DNA of 43,797 nt from a virus. The notes under the pieces were generated by a model. It ran no database searches, was not told where the DNA came from, and saw only the letters and a program-made list of their open reading frames with translations. Where the stretch lies: IMG/VR virus record IMGVR_UViG_3300008450_007695, positions 1 through 43,797 of that record; one strand, written 5' to 3'. Made by a program: the position numbers and the translations under genes. How positions within the stretch are numbered: the stretch's first letter is position 1; each line of letters starts with the position of its first letter. Below are positions 1 to 7,280 of the stretch, piece by piece.

Positions 1-393
1 TTAATCATCGATAGAATCAAAGCTATTGATGCATTTATAGAAGCAGGGTACGATGTACATGTTAACTTTAGTCCTGTAGTAGTATATCCTGGTTATTTAG
101 AAGACTATGCTGAATTGTTTGAAATGTTAGAGCATTATGTAGATTATAAGGATCAAGTAAAAGCTGAAGTAATTTTCTTGACTCATAATAAATCTAAGCA
201 TATTTACAATCTTATAAATAATGTACCAGGTGAAGATTTGTTATGGACTCCTAACAACCAAGAGACTAAAAATTCACAGTACGGCGGAGAGAATATTAGA
301 TATCAATTAGCTCTTAAAGCTAAATATATCCAAGATTTTAAAACTTTACATGATTCTATAATCCCTTGGAATACAATTCGTTACATTTTTTAA
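1..393 (+). CDS. Spore photoproduct lyase family radical SAM protein, 3' part
   Basis: The reading frame is open from base 1 and gives 130 residues to the stop, so the gene begins outside the window. The visible part matches the conserved C-terminal half of SPL-family radical SAM proteins: a HVNFSPV strand, then EVIFLTHN, a PGEDLLW segment, QETKNSQYGGENIRY, and a final IPWNTIRYIF. Known members use a 4Fe-4S cluster and S-adenosylmethionine to split thymine photoproducts in DNA. The cluster cysteines (CxxxCxxC) lie N-terminal and cannot be seen here. It sits at the head of phage replication genes, so a DNA repair role is a reasonable inference. Another radical SAM role cannot be excluded. Family assignment is fairly sure; substrate is unknown. 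Confidence 0.82.
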   Translation, partial: LIIDRIKAIDAFIEAGYDVHVNFSPVVVYPGYLEDYAELFEMLEHYVDYKDQVKAEVIFLTHNKSKHIYNLINNVPGEDLLWTPNNQETKNSQYGGENIRYQLALKAKYIQDFKTLHDSIIPWNTIRYIF

Positions 394-402
394 ACTATCT
401 TT

Positions 403-588
403 ATGCAGAAATTTAAACTAATTTTTATAGGCACAATGTTAGGCATAATAGTAAGCATTTTTGTTGACAAAGCTAATTATAGACCTATTGTAGAAAAATA
501 TACTATTAGTATTACTCAAGATTGGGAAAAAACATGTAACCCACGTGAGCGTGCTTATTACGAACATTTAATTAGAACTAAGCCATGA
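403..588 (+). CDS. Small N-terminally anchored membrane protein
   Basis: A 61-residue protein starting 9 nt after the SPL-like gene. Residues about 5-22 (KLIFIGTMLGIIVSIFV) form one hydrophobic helix after a short basic start, which suggests an N-in single-span anchor or an uncleaved signal. The remaining 39 residues are polar and would lie outside the inner membrane. No family is recognised. Its stop overlaps the start of the next small gene (ATGA), so the two are probably translated together. Confidence 0.6.
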   Translation: MQKFKLIFIGTMLGIIVSIFVDKANYRPIVEKYTISITQDWEKTCNPRERAYYEHLIRTKP

Positions 589-683
589 TTAAAGAATTAG
601 AATTCTGGCTTAAATACATCATAGTTATTGTACTAATTGTGTACATACTTAAACAACTATCATGTTATGAGTTTCTCTATTAA
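585..683 (+). CDS. Very small single-span membrane peptide
   Basis: A 32-residue reading frame (start MIKELEFW) whose ATG overlaps the stop of the previous gene as ATGA. Residues about 9-23 (LKYIIVIVLIVYILK) are a strongly hydrophobic helix bounded by lysines. The tight coupling to another small membrane protein supports it being real. The function is unknown; a two-component lysis or superinfection-exclusion role is possible but nothing specific shows it. Confidence 0.45.
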   Translation: MIKELEFWLKYIIVIVLIVYILKQLSCYEFLY

Positions 684-701
684 CTAAACAACAAGAACAA
701 T
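684..701 (+). repeat. 18-nt leader repeat, copy 1
   Basis: The sequence CTAAACAACAAGAACAAT occurs here directly after the 585-683 stop codon, 20 nt before the ATG at 722, and exactly again at 16036-16053, where its last two bases are the first two of an ATG. It is A-rich and unpaired, which resembles Bacteroidota translation leaders. It may be a shared 5' UTR element. Confidence 0.6.
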
Positions 702-721
702 AAACCCCTAAATTTCTAAAT

Positions 722-916
722 ATGACAAAGTACAAAGTAGTGCAAGTAGATGAGAATGTATTCGCTATTAAAAAGCGTGTATTATTTTTCTTTTGGTCTT
801 ATGTAACAGTGCCTAACTATCCTCGTATAGTATGGACTTCTAGCTCTTACAGAGGCGCAAAAGCATACCACACTTTATTGGTTAATAAAGTGCAAAACAA
901 AAAGAAAACTAAATAG
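722..916 (+). CDS. Small basic protein, unknown function
   Basis: A 64-residue protein with a beta-rich look (YKVVQVDENVFAIKKRV, then FFFWSYVTV) and a lysine-rich tail. No family is recognised. It resembles the 55-residue product at 18838-19005 in length and pattern: a FAI-KK core, an aromatic strand, then a helix with an alanine/tyrosine motif and a VNKV or QVSK end. The two may be distant paralogues. It is preceded by an A-rich leader that holds one copy of the 18-nt repeat. A candidate control region for the replication operon follows it. Confidence 0.55.
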   Translation: MTKYKVVQVDENVFAIKKRVLFFFWSYVTVPNYPRIVWTSSSYRGAKAYHTLLVNKVQNKKKTK

Positions 917-930
917 TCAAGTCTCTTGAC
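916..930. promoter_or_regulatory. Perfect 6-bp inverted repeat at the stop codon
   Basis: GTCAAG TCT CTTGAC begins at the last base of the preceding stop codon. As RNA it is a 6-bp hairpin with a 3-nt loop; it lacks a U-tract. It abuts the candidate promoter that follows and could be an operator or a weak processing/termination site. Confidence 0.35.
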
Positions 931-932
931 AG

Positions 933-963
933 TTGCATAATTATTGTAAATTATTTATATTTA
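933..963 (+). promoter_or_regulatory. Candidate Bacteroidota-type promoter for the replication operon
   Basis: TTG (933-935), a 20-nt spacer and TATATTTA (956-963) fit the Bacteroidota sigma consensus (TTTG near -33, TAnnTTTG near -7). The same layout, TTG-N20-TATCTTTA, occurs at 6517-6547. A TTGACA at 926-931 would also suit a classical -35 box but has only a weak partner. The polymerase ATG is at 1030, giving a leader of roughly 60 nt. Confidence 0.5.
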
Positions 964-965
964 CA
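945..965. promoter_or_regulatory. Inverted repeat over the -7 box, possible operator
   Basis: TGTAAAT TATTTAT ATTTACA is a perfect 7-bp inverted repeat with a 7-nt centre. It covers the candidate -7 element at 956-963, a usual place for a repressor site. No repressor is identified. The small winged-helix-like protein at 16827-17036 is the only obvious DNA-binding candidate in the window. Confidence 0.35.
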
Positions 966-1029
966 GTTAGCTTTTAGTTTTCCCGTACAACAATAATTTA
1001 CTGATTATCAACTTAATAAGTTTTTACTT

Positions 1030-3039
1030 ATGATTTATTTAGTTACTAACCAGCAGAGTATGTTTACCTCTGCTGGTTATTCTTTGGCGACTGTCGAAGA
1101 CTCAATAAAATACCTCAAAACACTAGACATTATCGGTTTCGATACCGAGACTATGGGCTTAGACCCTTACACTAAACCTTTGCTGTCTATGCAGCTAGGT
1201 GATGAGCAAAAACAGTATGTAGTAGACTGCACGACTGTAGATCCCAAAGTGTACAAAGAATTGCTTGAAAGCAAGGTTTTGATCATGCACAATGCAAAGT
1301 TTGACTTGAGATATCTATTTCACCATGGAATTGTGCCTACTAAAATCTTTGATACTTTTCTTATCGAGAGAATCTTAACTACTGGCATAGATACTGTTAG
1401 AAGATCGCTTGATGCAGTGGTGTATAGATATTGCAAAATAGAACTTGATAAAACTGTACGTGGCCATATTCATCGTGAAGGCTTGTCTACAAGAGTTATT
1501 AAATATGCAGCTGATGACGTTAAATATCTTCACCAAGTGATGAGAAAACAACAAGTAGCATTGCAAGAGAATAACTTGACACGTGCTGCTAGTCTTGACA
1601 ACGAGTTTGTTGTGGTACTAGCATACATCGAGTATTGTGGCTTCTATATGAATCCACAAGACTGGGCTAAAAAATGCGAAGAAGACAAGAAAGATCTTGA
1701 AGCTGTTAAGAAGAAGCTAGATGATTTTATCTTGGCTAATCCTGAGCAATATGCTGATTATATAGACAATCAGCTAGATTTATTTGCTGCAGGTGTATCT
1801 ACTAAAATCAATTGGTCATCTTCTAAACAAGTAATAAGCTTTATGCAATCGCTAGGCGTCGAGACTCTTACTAAAGACAAGGAGACAGGCTTGTTTAAAC
1901 ACTCTGTTGACAAGAAAGTCTTGGGTCCTCAGAAGAAGAAACACCCTATTATTCCTACGTACATTGAGTACACTGAGCATCAAAAAGTTGTGAGTACTTA
2001 TGGAGACAACTGGTTTAGTTACATAAACCCTGTCACCAAAAGAATACATAGCAATTTTACTCAGATTATGAATACGGGCAGACTGTCCAGTGGTCAAAAA
2101 GCTAACAAAAAGACTAACATACCACAGGCACCTAATATGCAAAACATACCAAGTGATTCTAGAACTCGTAGTTGTTTTCAATCTCAAGAAGGTAATGTAC
2201 TAATAGTAAGTGATTATAGTGGTCAGGAGCAGATTGTACTTGCCAATAAAAGCTTAGACAATGACTTGTTGTATTTCTATTCACAAGGCCTTGGTGATAT
2301 GCATAGTTTCGTAGCATCAAAGATTTTTCCTGAATTATCAGGATTGTCGCTAGATGAAATTAAAAACAATCACAAAGACAAGAGACAAATTGCTAAAGGT
2401 GCAGGCTTTGCTATTAATTACGGCGGCACAGGAATTACTATATCTCAAAACTTAAACATCTCTATGGAAGAAGGCGAGAAAGTATATCAAGAATACTTTA
2501 AAGCATTTCCTGGCTTAGCTAACTATTTTAAGCAAGAGAAACAACGAGCGTTGAGTTTGGGTTATATAGAATTTAATCCTATTAGTCGTCGTAAATGTTT
2601 TATTCCTTTTTGGGAAGATTACAAGAGATTACATGATGAAATCTATAATACTACAGGATTCTGGGATGACTACAAATACCACAAACAAGAAGAAACTGAA
2701 GAGTTTCGACAGTTTTACAAGCCTAAAGTGCGTGAGTATTTTATGAAAAAAGGTGATATTGAACGCATGTCATTGAATTATCCTATTCAAGGCTCTAGTG
2801 CCGACATTACTAAACTTGCAGGTGTATACTTTTTTAGGTATTTACTTGAAAAAAGTTTAGTATTCAAAGTTTTAATGCCTAATGTAGTACATGACGAGTG
2901 GATTGTAGAATCTCCAAAAGAACTTGCAGAAGAAATAAAAAACAAATTACAAGAATGCATGGAAGATGCAGGTAAAGTATTTTGTAAAGTTGTTAAACTA
3001 AAAGCTGACCCTGTTGTAACAACACACTGGCAGCATTAA
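1030..3039 (+). CDS. polA: Family A DNA polymerase with 3'-5' exonuclease
   Basis: A 669-residue replicative polymerase. The N-terminal DnaQ-like 3'-5' exonuclease shows Exo I (D38-T-E40), Exo II (N88 to D92 in HNAKFD) and Exo III (Y159 to D163). The polymerase domain shows motif A (D395, in SDYSGQE), motif B (R452, K456, F460, Y464, matching E. coli Pol I R754/K758/F762/Y766) and motif C (H621-D622-E623). The canonical motif A DYSQIE is altered to DYSGQE. There is no 5'-3' exonuclease domain, as is usual for phage replicases. It heads the replication operon after a candidate promoter. Crassvirales are known to carry either a family A or a family B polymerase; this is the A type. Confidence 0.97.
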   Translation: MIYLVTNQQSMFTSAGYSLATVEDSIKYLKTLDIIGFDTETMGLDPYTKPLLSMQLGDEQKQYVVDCTTVDPKVYKELLESKVLIMHNAKFDLRYLFHHGIVPTKIFDTFLIERILTTGIDTVRRSLDAVVYRYCKIELDKTVRGHIHREGLSTRVIKYAADDVKYLHQVMRKQQVALQENNLTRAASLDNEFVVVLAYIEYCGFYMNPQDWAKKCEEDKKDLEAVKKKLDDFILANPEQYADYIDNQLDLFAAGVSTKINWSSSKQVISFMQSLGVETLTKDKETGLFKHSVDKKVLGPQKKKHPIIPTYIEYTEHQKVVSTYGDNWFSYINPVTKRIHSNFTQIMNTGRLSSGQKANKKTNIPQAPNMQNIPSDSRTRSCFQSQEGNVLIVSDYSGQEQIVLANKSLDNDLLYFYSQGLGDMHSFVASKIFPELSGLSLDEIKNNHKDKRQIAKGAGFAINYGGTGITISQNLNISMEEGEKVYQEYFKAFPGLANYFKQEKQRALSLGYIEFNPISRRKCFIPFWEDYKRLHDEIYNTTGFWDDYKYHKQEETEEFRQFYKPKVREYFMKKGDIERMSLNYPIQGSSADITKLAGVYFFRYLLEKSLVFKVLMPNVVHDEWIVESPKELAEEIKNKLQECMEDAGKVFCKVVKLKADPVVTTHWQH

Positions 3040-3049
3040 ATCTTACATT

Positions 3050-4195
3050 ATGAGGGAAAAAATACAAACAGCAGCAACTGATGCCATCATTGCTAATAAA
3101 TTTAAAGGCATCATTGAAGTAGCGCCTCGTGTAGGTAAAAGCAAAATAGTAATCGATGCTCTCAATACTGTAGAAGCTAACCTGAAAGTACTTATTACTG
3201 CACCTAGAAAAGAAATATTTGAGAGTTGGAAGAAAGAGTTTGAAATTTGGGGTTTAAGAGAAAATATTTCTATTGATTTCTTGTGGAGTAATAGTTTAAA
3301 GAAGAACAAAACCGCATACAATCTAATTATATGTGATGAGGTTCATGCTTACAATCTAAATGTCCTTAGTTTGCTTACACTAGAGCAAGCTAAGGGCACT
3401 AGGATATTAAGCATTACAGGTACGCTAGATGGAAATACTGAGTATTTGTTAGAGACTATGTTAAAGCAAGAAGTGTTATACACCTACACTGTTGCTGAAG
3501 CTATCGAAGATCAAATTGTAGCTGACTATGAAATCATATGTGTAGGCTGTAATTTAGATAGCACACTGAGCTATGTACAAGCAGGTAATATTGAGAAACC
3601 TTTTACTCAAACAGAGTTAGCAGCTTATACTTATTGGAACGATGCATATCAAAAAGCTAAATCTAGACAGCAGTGGAGTTCTTTAAGATTTTTGATGTCT
3701 AAGCGTTTAGATGTAATTTATAATTCTAAGACTAAACTGGAAGCAACTAAGAAAATCTTATCTTTGCAAGACAGAGCAATTTCTTTTTCTGGGCGCCAAG
3801 AAATAGCCGATCAACTAGGAGATGAATCTTTCCACAGTAAAGCTGATAAAACTGCATTAGATCGCTTTAAAGCAGGCAAAATTAACAAATTGAGCGTAGT
3901 TTCTATGGTCTCAATGGGTGTTACTATTCCTGATTTAAAAGTAGCAGTATTTAATCAACTTAAAAGTGAAGAAAATCTTGCTATTCAACAAGCTATGAGA
4001 GTAATGAATATGGAAGGAGGCAAAAAAGCCACTATCTATATTGTGTATTTGAAGGGCACTCAAGATGAAGTATGGATGCTATCTGCACTACAAGGATTTG
4101 ATCCTAATAAAATCAAAAAAATAGACTTAAAAGATTTACCAGATGGAAATAGTATTAAACCTAAAAGAGTTAACAAAAAAAAGTCTGTGTCCTGA
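3050..4195 (+). CDS. SF2 DNA/RNA helicase
   Basis: A 381-residue superfamily 2 helicase. Motif I is APRVGKSK (25-32), motif II is the DEVH box D96-E-V-H99, and motif III is SITGT. In the C-terminal RecA-like domain, motif V lies at SMVSMGVTIPDL and motif VI at QQAMRVM, where the usual QxxGRxxR is degenerate. It begins 10 nt after the polymerase gene and is probably co-transcribed. Many phages carry such a compact helicase near the polymerase for replication-fork or recombination work (UvsW-like). The exact role is not shown by the sequence. Confidence 0.88.
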   Translation: MREKIQTAATDAIIANKFKGIIEVAPRVGKSKIVIDALNTVEANLKVLITAPRKEIFESWKKEFEIWGLRENISIDFLWSNSLKKNKTAYNLIICDEVHAYNLNVLSLLTLEQAKGTRILSITGTLDGNTEYLLETMLKQEVLYTYTVAEAIEDQIVADYEIICVGCNLDSTLSYVQAGNIEKPFTQTELAAYTYWNDAYQKAKSRQQWSSLRFLMSKRLDVIYNSKTKLEATKKILSLQDRAISFSGRQEIADQLGDESFHSKADKTALDRFKAGKINKLSVVSMVSMGVTIPDLKVAVFNQLKSEENLAIQQAMRVMNMEGGKKATIYIVYLKGTQDEVWMLSALQGFDPNKIKKIDLKDLPDGNSIKPKRVNKKKSVS

Positions 4196-4703
4196 TGAGT
4201 ATGTATTGTTGTATTTGATGTATCACAAAGATTTTGATACGATTCTGACTTTATACGGAGCAAAACATGCTTTAAAACTAAGAGACGGATTAAAAGGTTC
4301 TGGATATATACTAGACGCTTCAGGAAAGTTTACAGAAACTAAGCTTAGTAACAAACATGTAGAAAAACTCTTGCATATAAGATCTGACAAAGTAAATTTT
4401 TGGGAGTTTTATAACTGCTACCCTGTCAAGGTTGGATCTCGCATTCTTCGTAGTGCGGGACCAACCTCTCAGGTAGCAATAAAACATGAAAAAAAATACT
4501 TGACTCGTATTAAAACACAAGAGCAACACCAGCATGCAGTTGCATGTATACAAGCTTATGTAGCTAAAGTAATCCAAACAGGTAAACAGCAATATCTGCC
4601 TAATATGGAGACTGTAATGAATAATTCATTATGGGAACAGTGGGAAGAATTTATACAACCGTTTGGAGCTGAAGGACAAGACTGGAATTCTCAAGTAATT
4701 TAA
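4143..4703 (+). CDS. Conserved-looking phage protein of unknown function
   Basis: A 186-residue protein whose first ATG overlaps the helicase gene by 53 nt. That start is preferred because the stretch CPDEYVLLYLMYHK straight after the overlap looks like a conserved helical beginning and no ATG or GTG lies between. A start at 4218 would remove it. The protein is mainly helical and basic in the middle (KHEKKYLTRIKTQEQ). No family is recognised. Its position between two helicases suggests a replication accessory role. A very stable hairpin lies inside the coding sequence at 4416-4478. Confidence 0.65.
   Translation: MEIVLNLKELTKKSLCPDEYVLLYLMYHKDFDTILTLYGAKHALKLRDGLKGSGYILDASGKFTETKLSNKHVEKLLHIRSDKVNFWEFYNCYPVKVGSRILRSAGPTSQVAIKHEKKYLTRIKTQEQHQHAVACIQAYVAKVIQTGKQQYLPNMETVMNNSLWEQWEEFIQPFGAEGQDWNSQVI
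4416..4478 (+). other. Long 22-bp RNA/DNA hairpin inside a coding gene
   Basis: Pairing from outside in: TGCTACC with GGTAGCA (7 bp), a bulged C, TG with CA, an internal loop TCAA/TCT, GGTTGG with CCAACC (6 bp), a bulged A, and TCTCGCA with TGCGGGA (7 bp, one G-U), closing a 10-nt loop. It is much more GC-rich than its surroundings. The ends look like a tRNA acceptor stem, but at 63 nt with no T-arm it is not a tRNA. It could be an mRNA structure, a cruciform origin or an inserted hairpin element. Confidence 0.7.
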
Positions 4704-4708
4704 TAAAC

Positions 4709-4897
4709 ATGAATATAACAATAGACTTAGAAGAAGCAATACTTACATTGGCTAAAGAAAAGGCTCTTTATAATTTTACAGATAACTCATTAAGTTATGA
4801 AGAAGCTTTGCTAACAGACATAGGCCCGCAATTAGTAGAAGCAGTTATAATGTACAGCAGATACTACAGGCGAATATTAACGTCCTTAAAAAAATAA
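4709..4897 (+). CDS. Small acidic protein, unknown function
   Basis: A 62-residue acidic, helical protein (MNITIDLEEAILTLAKEK at the start). It lies 5 nt after the preceding gene and 4 nt before the DnaB-like helicase. No motif or family is recognised. The spacing supports translation as part of the replication operon; a helicase-loader or regulatory role would be a guess. Confidence 0.6.
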   Translation: MNITIDLEEAILTLAKEKALYNFTDNSLSYEEALLTDIGPQLVEAVIMYSRYYRRILTSLKK

Positions 4898-4901
4898 TCA
4901 A

Positions 4902-5975
4902 ATGGCTAAAATCAAATATTGGGATAGGCTAAAAGAAAGTATTGAACGTGGTAAACACGGTTTAAATACAGGCATACCTTTCCAAGGCTTTACTACTTTA
5001 AGTAATCAGATAAAGAATATTCAACAAGGTCGTTATGATTTAATTTTTGCAGGTACTAGTGTCGGTAAAACAGCGTTTGTAAATTCTACTTATGTGTATG
5101 GTGCTATTGAGTTTCTACAAAATAATCCTGGTTATATCCATGATATTGAGATTATTTATTATTCTCTAGAGATTCCACCTGAACATCAAATTGCTAAACA
5201 TATTGCTAGTTTGATATGGAGAAATCACGGAGTACTAACATCGGTAGACGAGATACTTTCTAGAGGTAATTTACTTATTCGTCCTGAAGTCGAAGCATTG
5301 ATAGATTTATATCAATCACAGATGGAAGAGATACAGGATAAGTATTTGTATTTTAGAAGTTCGTTGAATCCTGATTTTTTGTACAAAGACTTGATTACTT
5401 ATGCTGAAAGTCGTGGGAAAGTAGTAAAGAGTCCTGAAGGTTTGATAGTTGATTATGTGCCTAACAATCCAGGCTTAATTACTCTAGTAGTAATAGACCA
5501 TATTGGTCTTATAGGCTATAATAACTACAAAGACCTCAAGGAAGCTATCGACAAAGCATCAAGAACTTTAGTGTTCTTCAGAAACATGTTTAACTTCAGC
5601 CCTGTAGTAATCTCGCAAATTAACCGTAGCTCTGAGCAAATGGATCGTAGAGAAAATGACAGTTGGATGCCTATGTTGAGTGATATCAAAAACACTGGTA
5701 ACGTAGCAGAAGACTGCAACACAGCTATTGGCATTGCTAGTCCGTTTTATTACGGCGTAGACAAGTGTTTGGGTTACGACATCACCAAGTACAAAAACCG
5801 TTACAGGCTTGCCAAAATCTGCAAGAACCGTGACGGCGACGTAAATCTTTTGGCTAGCTTCCTGTTTATAGGCGAGTTTGGCGGTTATTATCAACTACCA
5901 AAAGCTGAAGATATGATGGGTAAGCCAGAAGAACTACGTAAAATCGATGATTATTATCGTTCCTTAAACTTTTAA
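4902..5975 (+). CDS. dnaB: DnaB-like replicative helicase (RecA-fold domain)
   Basis: A 357-residue RecA-fold ATPase of the DnaB/Gp4 class. Walker A is AGTSVGKT (50-57). The YYSLEIP segment matches the conserved region after motif I (yfSLEM in DnaB). Walker B is the strand LITLVVIDH, and ISQINR matches the DnaB motif 3 (lsQlnR). The DnaB N-terminal helical domain is absent, so the protein is shorter than bacterial DnaB (about 450-470 residues), as in several phage helicases. It would unwind DNA as a ring ahead of the polymerase at 1030. The primase is separate, at 8531. The downstream gene starts 2 nt after its stop. Confidence 0.88.
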   Translation: MAKIKYWDRLKESIERGKHGLNTGIPFQGFTTLSNQIKNIQQGRYDLIFAGTSVGKTAFVNSTYVYGAIEFLQNNPGYIHDIEIIYYSLEIPPEHQIAKHIASLIWRNHGVLTSVDEILSRGNLLIRPEVEALIDLYQSQMEEIQDKYLYFRSSLNPDFLYKDLITYAESRGKVVKSPEGLIVDYVPNNPGLITLVVIDHIGLIGYNNYKDLKEAIDKASRTLVFFRNMFNFSPVVISQINRSSEQMDRRENDSWMPMLSDIKNTGNVAEDCNTAIGIASPFYYGVDKCLGYDITKYKNRYRLAKICKNRDGDVNLLASFLFIGEFGGYYQLPKAEDMMGKPEELRKIDDYYRSLNF

Positions 5976-5977
5976 CT

Positions 5978-6271
5978 ATGATAGTAGAAAAATATGAGTG
6001 GGTTAAGAAACAACTCACAGATTTCCCTGCGCTAAGAGATAGTAACGAGCGATTGTATTATCGATACTTACTAGCAATGGGTTATGATGTAGACACTAAA
6101 ACTGCTAAGGAATTCTTAAAAGATATGGAAGCTAGAAGCATACCGTACTTAGATTCTGTAAGCAGAGCTAGTCGTAAGGTACAAGAAGAACATCCACACT
6201 TACGTGGAGAACTATACAACAAACGCAAAGTAAAACAAGAGCAAGTAAAAGAAGAAATTCAAAGTATGTAA
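5978..6271 (+). CDS. Small basic phage protein, possible helicase accessory
   Basis: A 97-residue helical protein starting 2 nt after the DnaB-like gene. A segment near residues 60-80 (SVSRASRKVQEEHPHLRG) resembles a short conserved element I associate with small phage proteins encoded near replication genes. The C-terminus is strongly charged (KRKVKQEQVKEE). No biochemical role is known to me. Its coupling to the helicase suggests a role in replication. Confidence 0.6.
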   Translation: MIVEKYEWVKKQLTDFPALRDSNERLYYRYLLAMGYDVDTKTAKEFLKDMEARSIPYLDSVSRASRKVQEEHPHLRGELYNKRKVKQEQVKEEIQSM

Positions 6272-6272
6272 T

Positions 6273-6524
6273 ATGCAACTAACTTTTAAAGACTGGGGTA
6301 AGCCCCATGGAATCGCAGGCAGCATTAAATCAAACGATCCTGAAAAATCAAAAGAAGAAGCAAAAAGAATTCTATTTTATCAAGAAGAACTAACTCCGCA
6401 AGGAGGAAGATTCGAGCTTTTTAGAGAACCACAGCACACAGATGAAGATGTCAATAGAGCCAAAAGTTGGCTAAGACATAACCTTGATGTAGTAAGCATT
6501 AAAGTGGTTAAAGCCCTTGTATAA
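6273..6524 (+). CDS. Small protein, unknown function
   Basis: An 83-residue protein starting one base after the previous stop, so almost surely in the same transcript. It begins with a beta-like FKDWGKPHGIAGS segment and ends with a short hydrophobic VVSIKVVKALV strand. No family recognised. It is the last gene before an internal candidate promoter at 6517-6547, which overlaps its final codons. Confidence 0.6.
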   Translation: MQLTFKDWGKPHGIAGSIKSNDPEKSKEEAKRILFYQEELTPQGGRFELFREPQHTDEDVNRAKSWLRHNLDVVSIKVVKALV

Positions 6525-6547
6525 TCTAGATTTTTTGCGTATCTTTA
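6517..6547 (+). promoter_or_regulatory. Candidate internal Bacteroidota-type promoter
   Basis: TTG (6517-6519), a 20-nt spacer and TATCTTTA (6540-6547) repeat the geometry of the 933-963 site. A perfect 10-bp palindrome AATCTAGATT (6523-6532) sits in the spacer and could bind a regulator. TAATCTA recurs at 6553-6559. The next gene starts at 6575, and the following genes look highly expressed by codon use. Confidence 0.55.
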
Positions 6548-6574
6548 TTAAGTAATCTAATCAAAAATTTATTT

Positions 6575-7249
6575 ATGGCACAACTAGTGTTCCTGGTAGG
6601 AAAATCAGGTATGGGAAAGTCGACTTCTCTAAGAAATCTTAATCCCGATGAGACTGTAATCATTAATACAGACCAAAAAGCCTTGCCGTTTAAGAACTTT
6701 TCTGCTAAGTATAGCGAGGAAAAAAGAAACTATCGCAAGACTTCAGACATTAACATCGTTATCAGCACTCTACAAAAGGTAAACACCTTACCTAATGTAA
6801 AGACTGTAGTAATTGACACATGGTCAAGAATTATGACTGATACGGTAATGTCACAAAGTTTCCGTGCAGAGAAAGGCTTCGACAAATGGTCGAAGATGGC
6901 TGCGGCTCAGTATGATCTAATCAACACTGTGAATGATGTGATGAGAGATGATATCATTGTGTATCTAATTGCTCACCCAGAAACTCACTATGATGATTCA
7001 GGATTCTCTTCTGAGCGTATTGGTGTACAAGGCAAAATGCTAGAGCGTTTTGTTCCTGAGTCGTTTAGTACTATTGTACTTTACTCAGAGATTGTTAAAA
7101 CACCTGGACAACCAAATCGACACGTGTTCCGCACAGTGTCATCAGGTAATGATACCTGTAAAACTCCACTAGAAATGTTCGAAGAAGACCTTATCGACAA
7201 TGATCTAGTAGATGTAAACAATAAAATTCGTGAATATTATTCAATTTAA
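6575..7249 (+). CDS. Sak4-like RecA-fold ATPase (recombination)
   Basis: A 224-residue P-loop protein. Walker A is GKSGMGKST (9-17), and Walker B is the strand KTVVIDTWSR. The layout (a short RecA core, an INTDQKALPF strand after motif I, and a late IAHPET segment in the place of motif 3) fits the phage 'nucleotide-binding protein'/Sak4 family. Known Sak4 proteins are ssDNA-annealing ATPases that work with an SSB and a nuclease. Here the probable SSB lies directly downstream and a PD-(D/E)XK nuclease at 13614, which supports a recombination module. Transcription probably starts at the promoter at 6517-6547. Confidence 0.78.
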   Translation: MAQLVFLVGKSGMGKSTSLRNLNPDETVIINTDQKALPFKNFSAKYSEEKRNYRKTSDINIVISTLQKVNTLPNVKTVVIDTWSRIMTDTVMSQSFRAEKGFDKWSKMAAAQYDLINTVNDVMRDDIIVYLIAHPETHYDDSGFSSERIGVQGKMLERFVPESFSTIVLYSEIVKTPGQPNRHVFRTVSSGNDTCKTPLEMFEEDLIDNDLVDVNNKIREYYSI

Positions 7250-7276
7250 TCCTTAATCCTTAATCCTTAAAACCTT
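7248..7276 (+). repeat. Heptanucleotide tandem repeat in a leader
   Basis: AATCCTT is repeated three times in tandem (7248-7254, 7255-7261, 7262-7268), followed by a degenerate AAAACCTT (7269-7276), filling the gap between two genes and ending 4 nt before an ATG. It may be a translation leader element or a replication-slippage product. Confidence 0.6.
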
Positions 7277-7280
7277 AAAA

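Noticed and set aside
1852-2187. A 111-residue minus-strand frame inside the DNA polymerase gene
   Set aside because: It is antisense to well-conserved polymerase motifs and is a by-product of codon use there.
4416-4478. A tRNA gene, suggested by a 7-bp acceptor-like stem
   Set aside because: Only 63 nt long, with no D-arm or T-arm, no TTCGA motif and no CCA. It folds as one long hairpin and lies in a coding frame.
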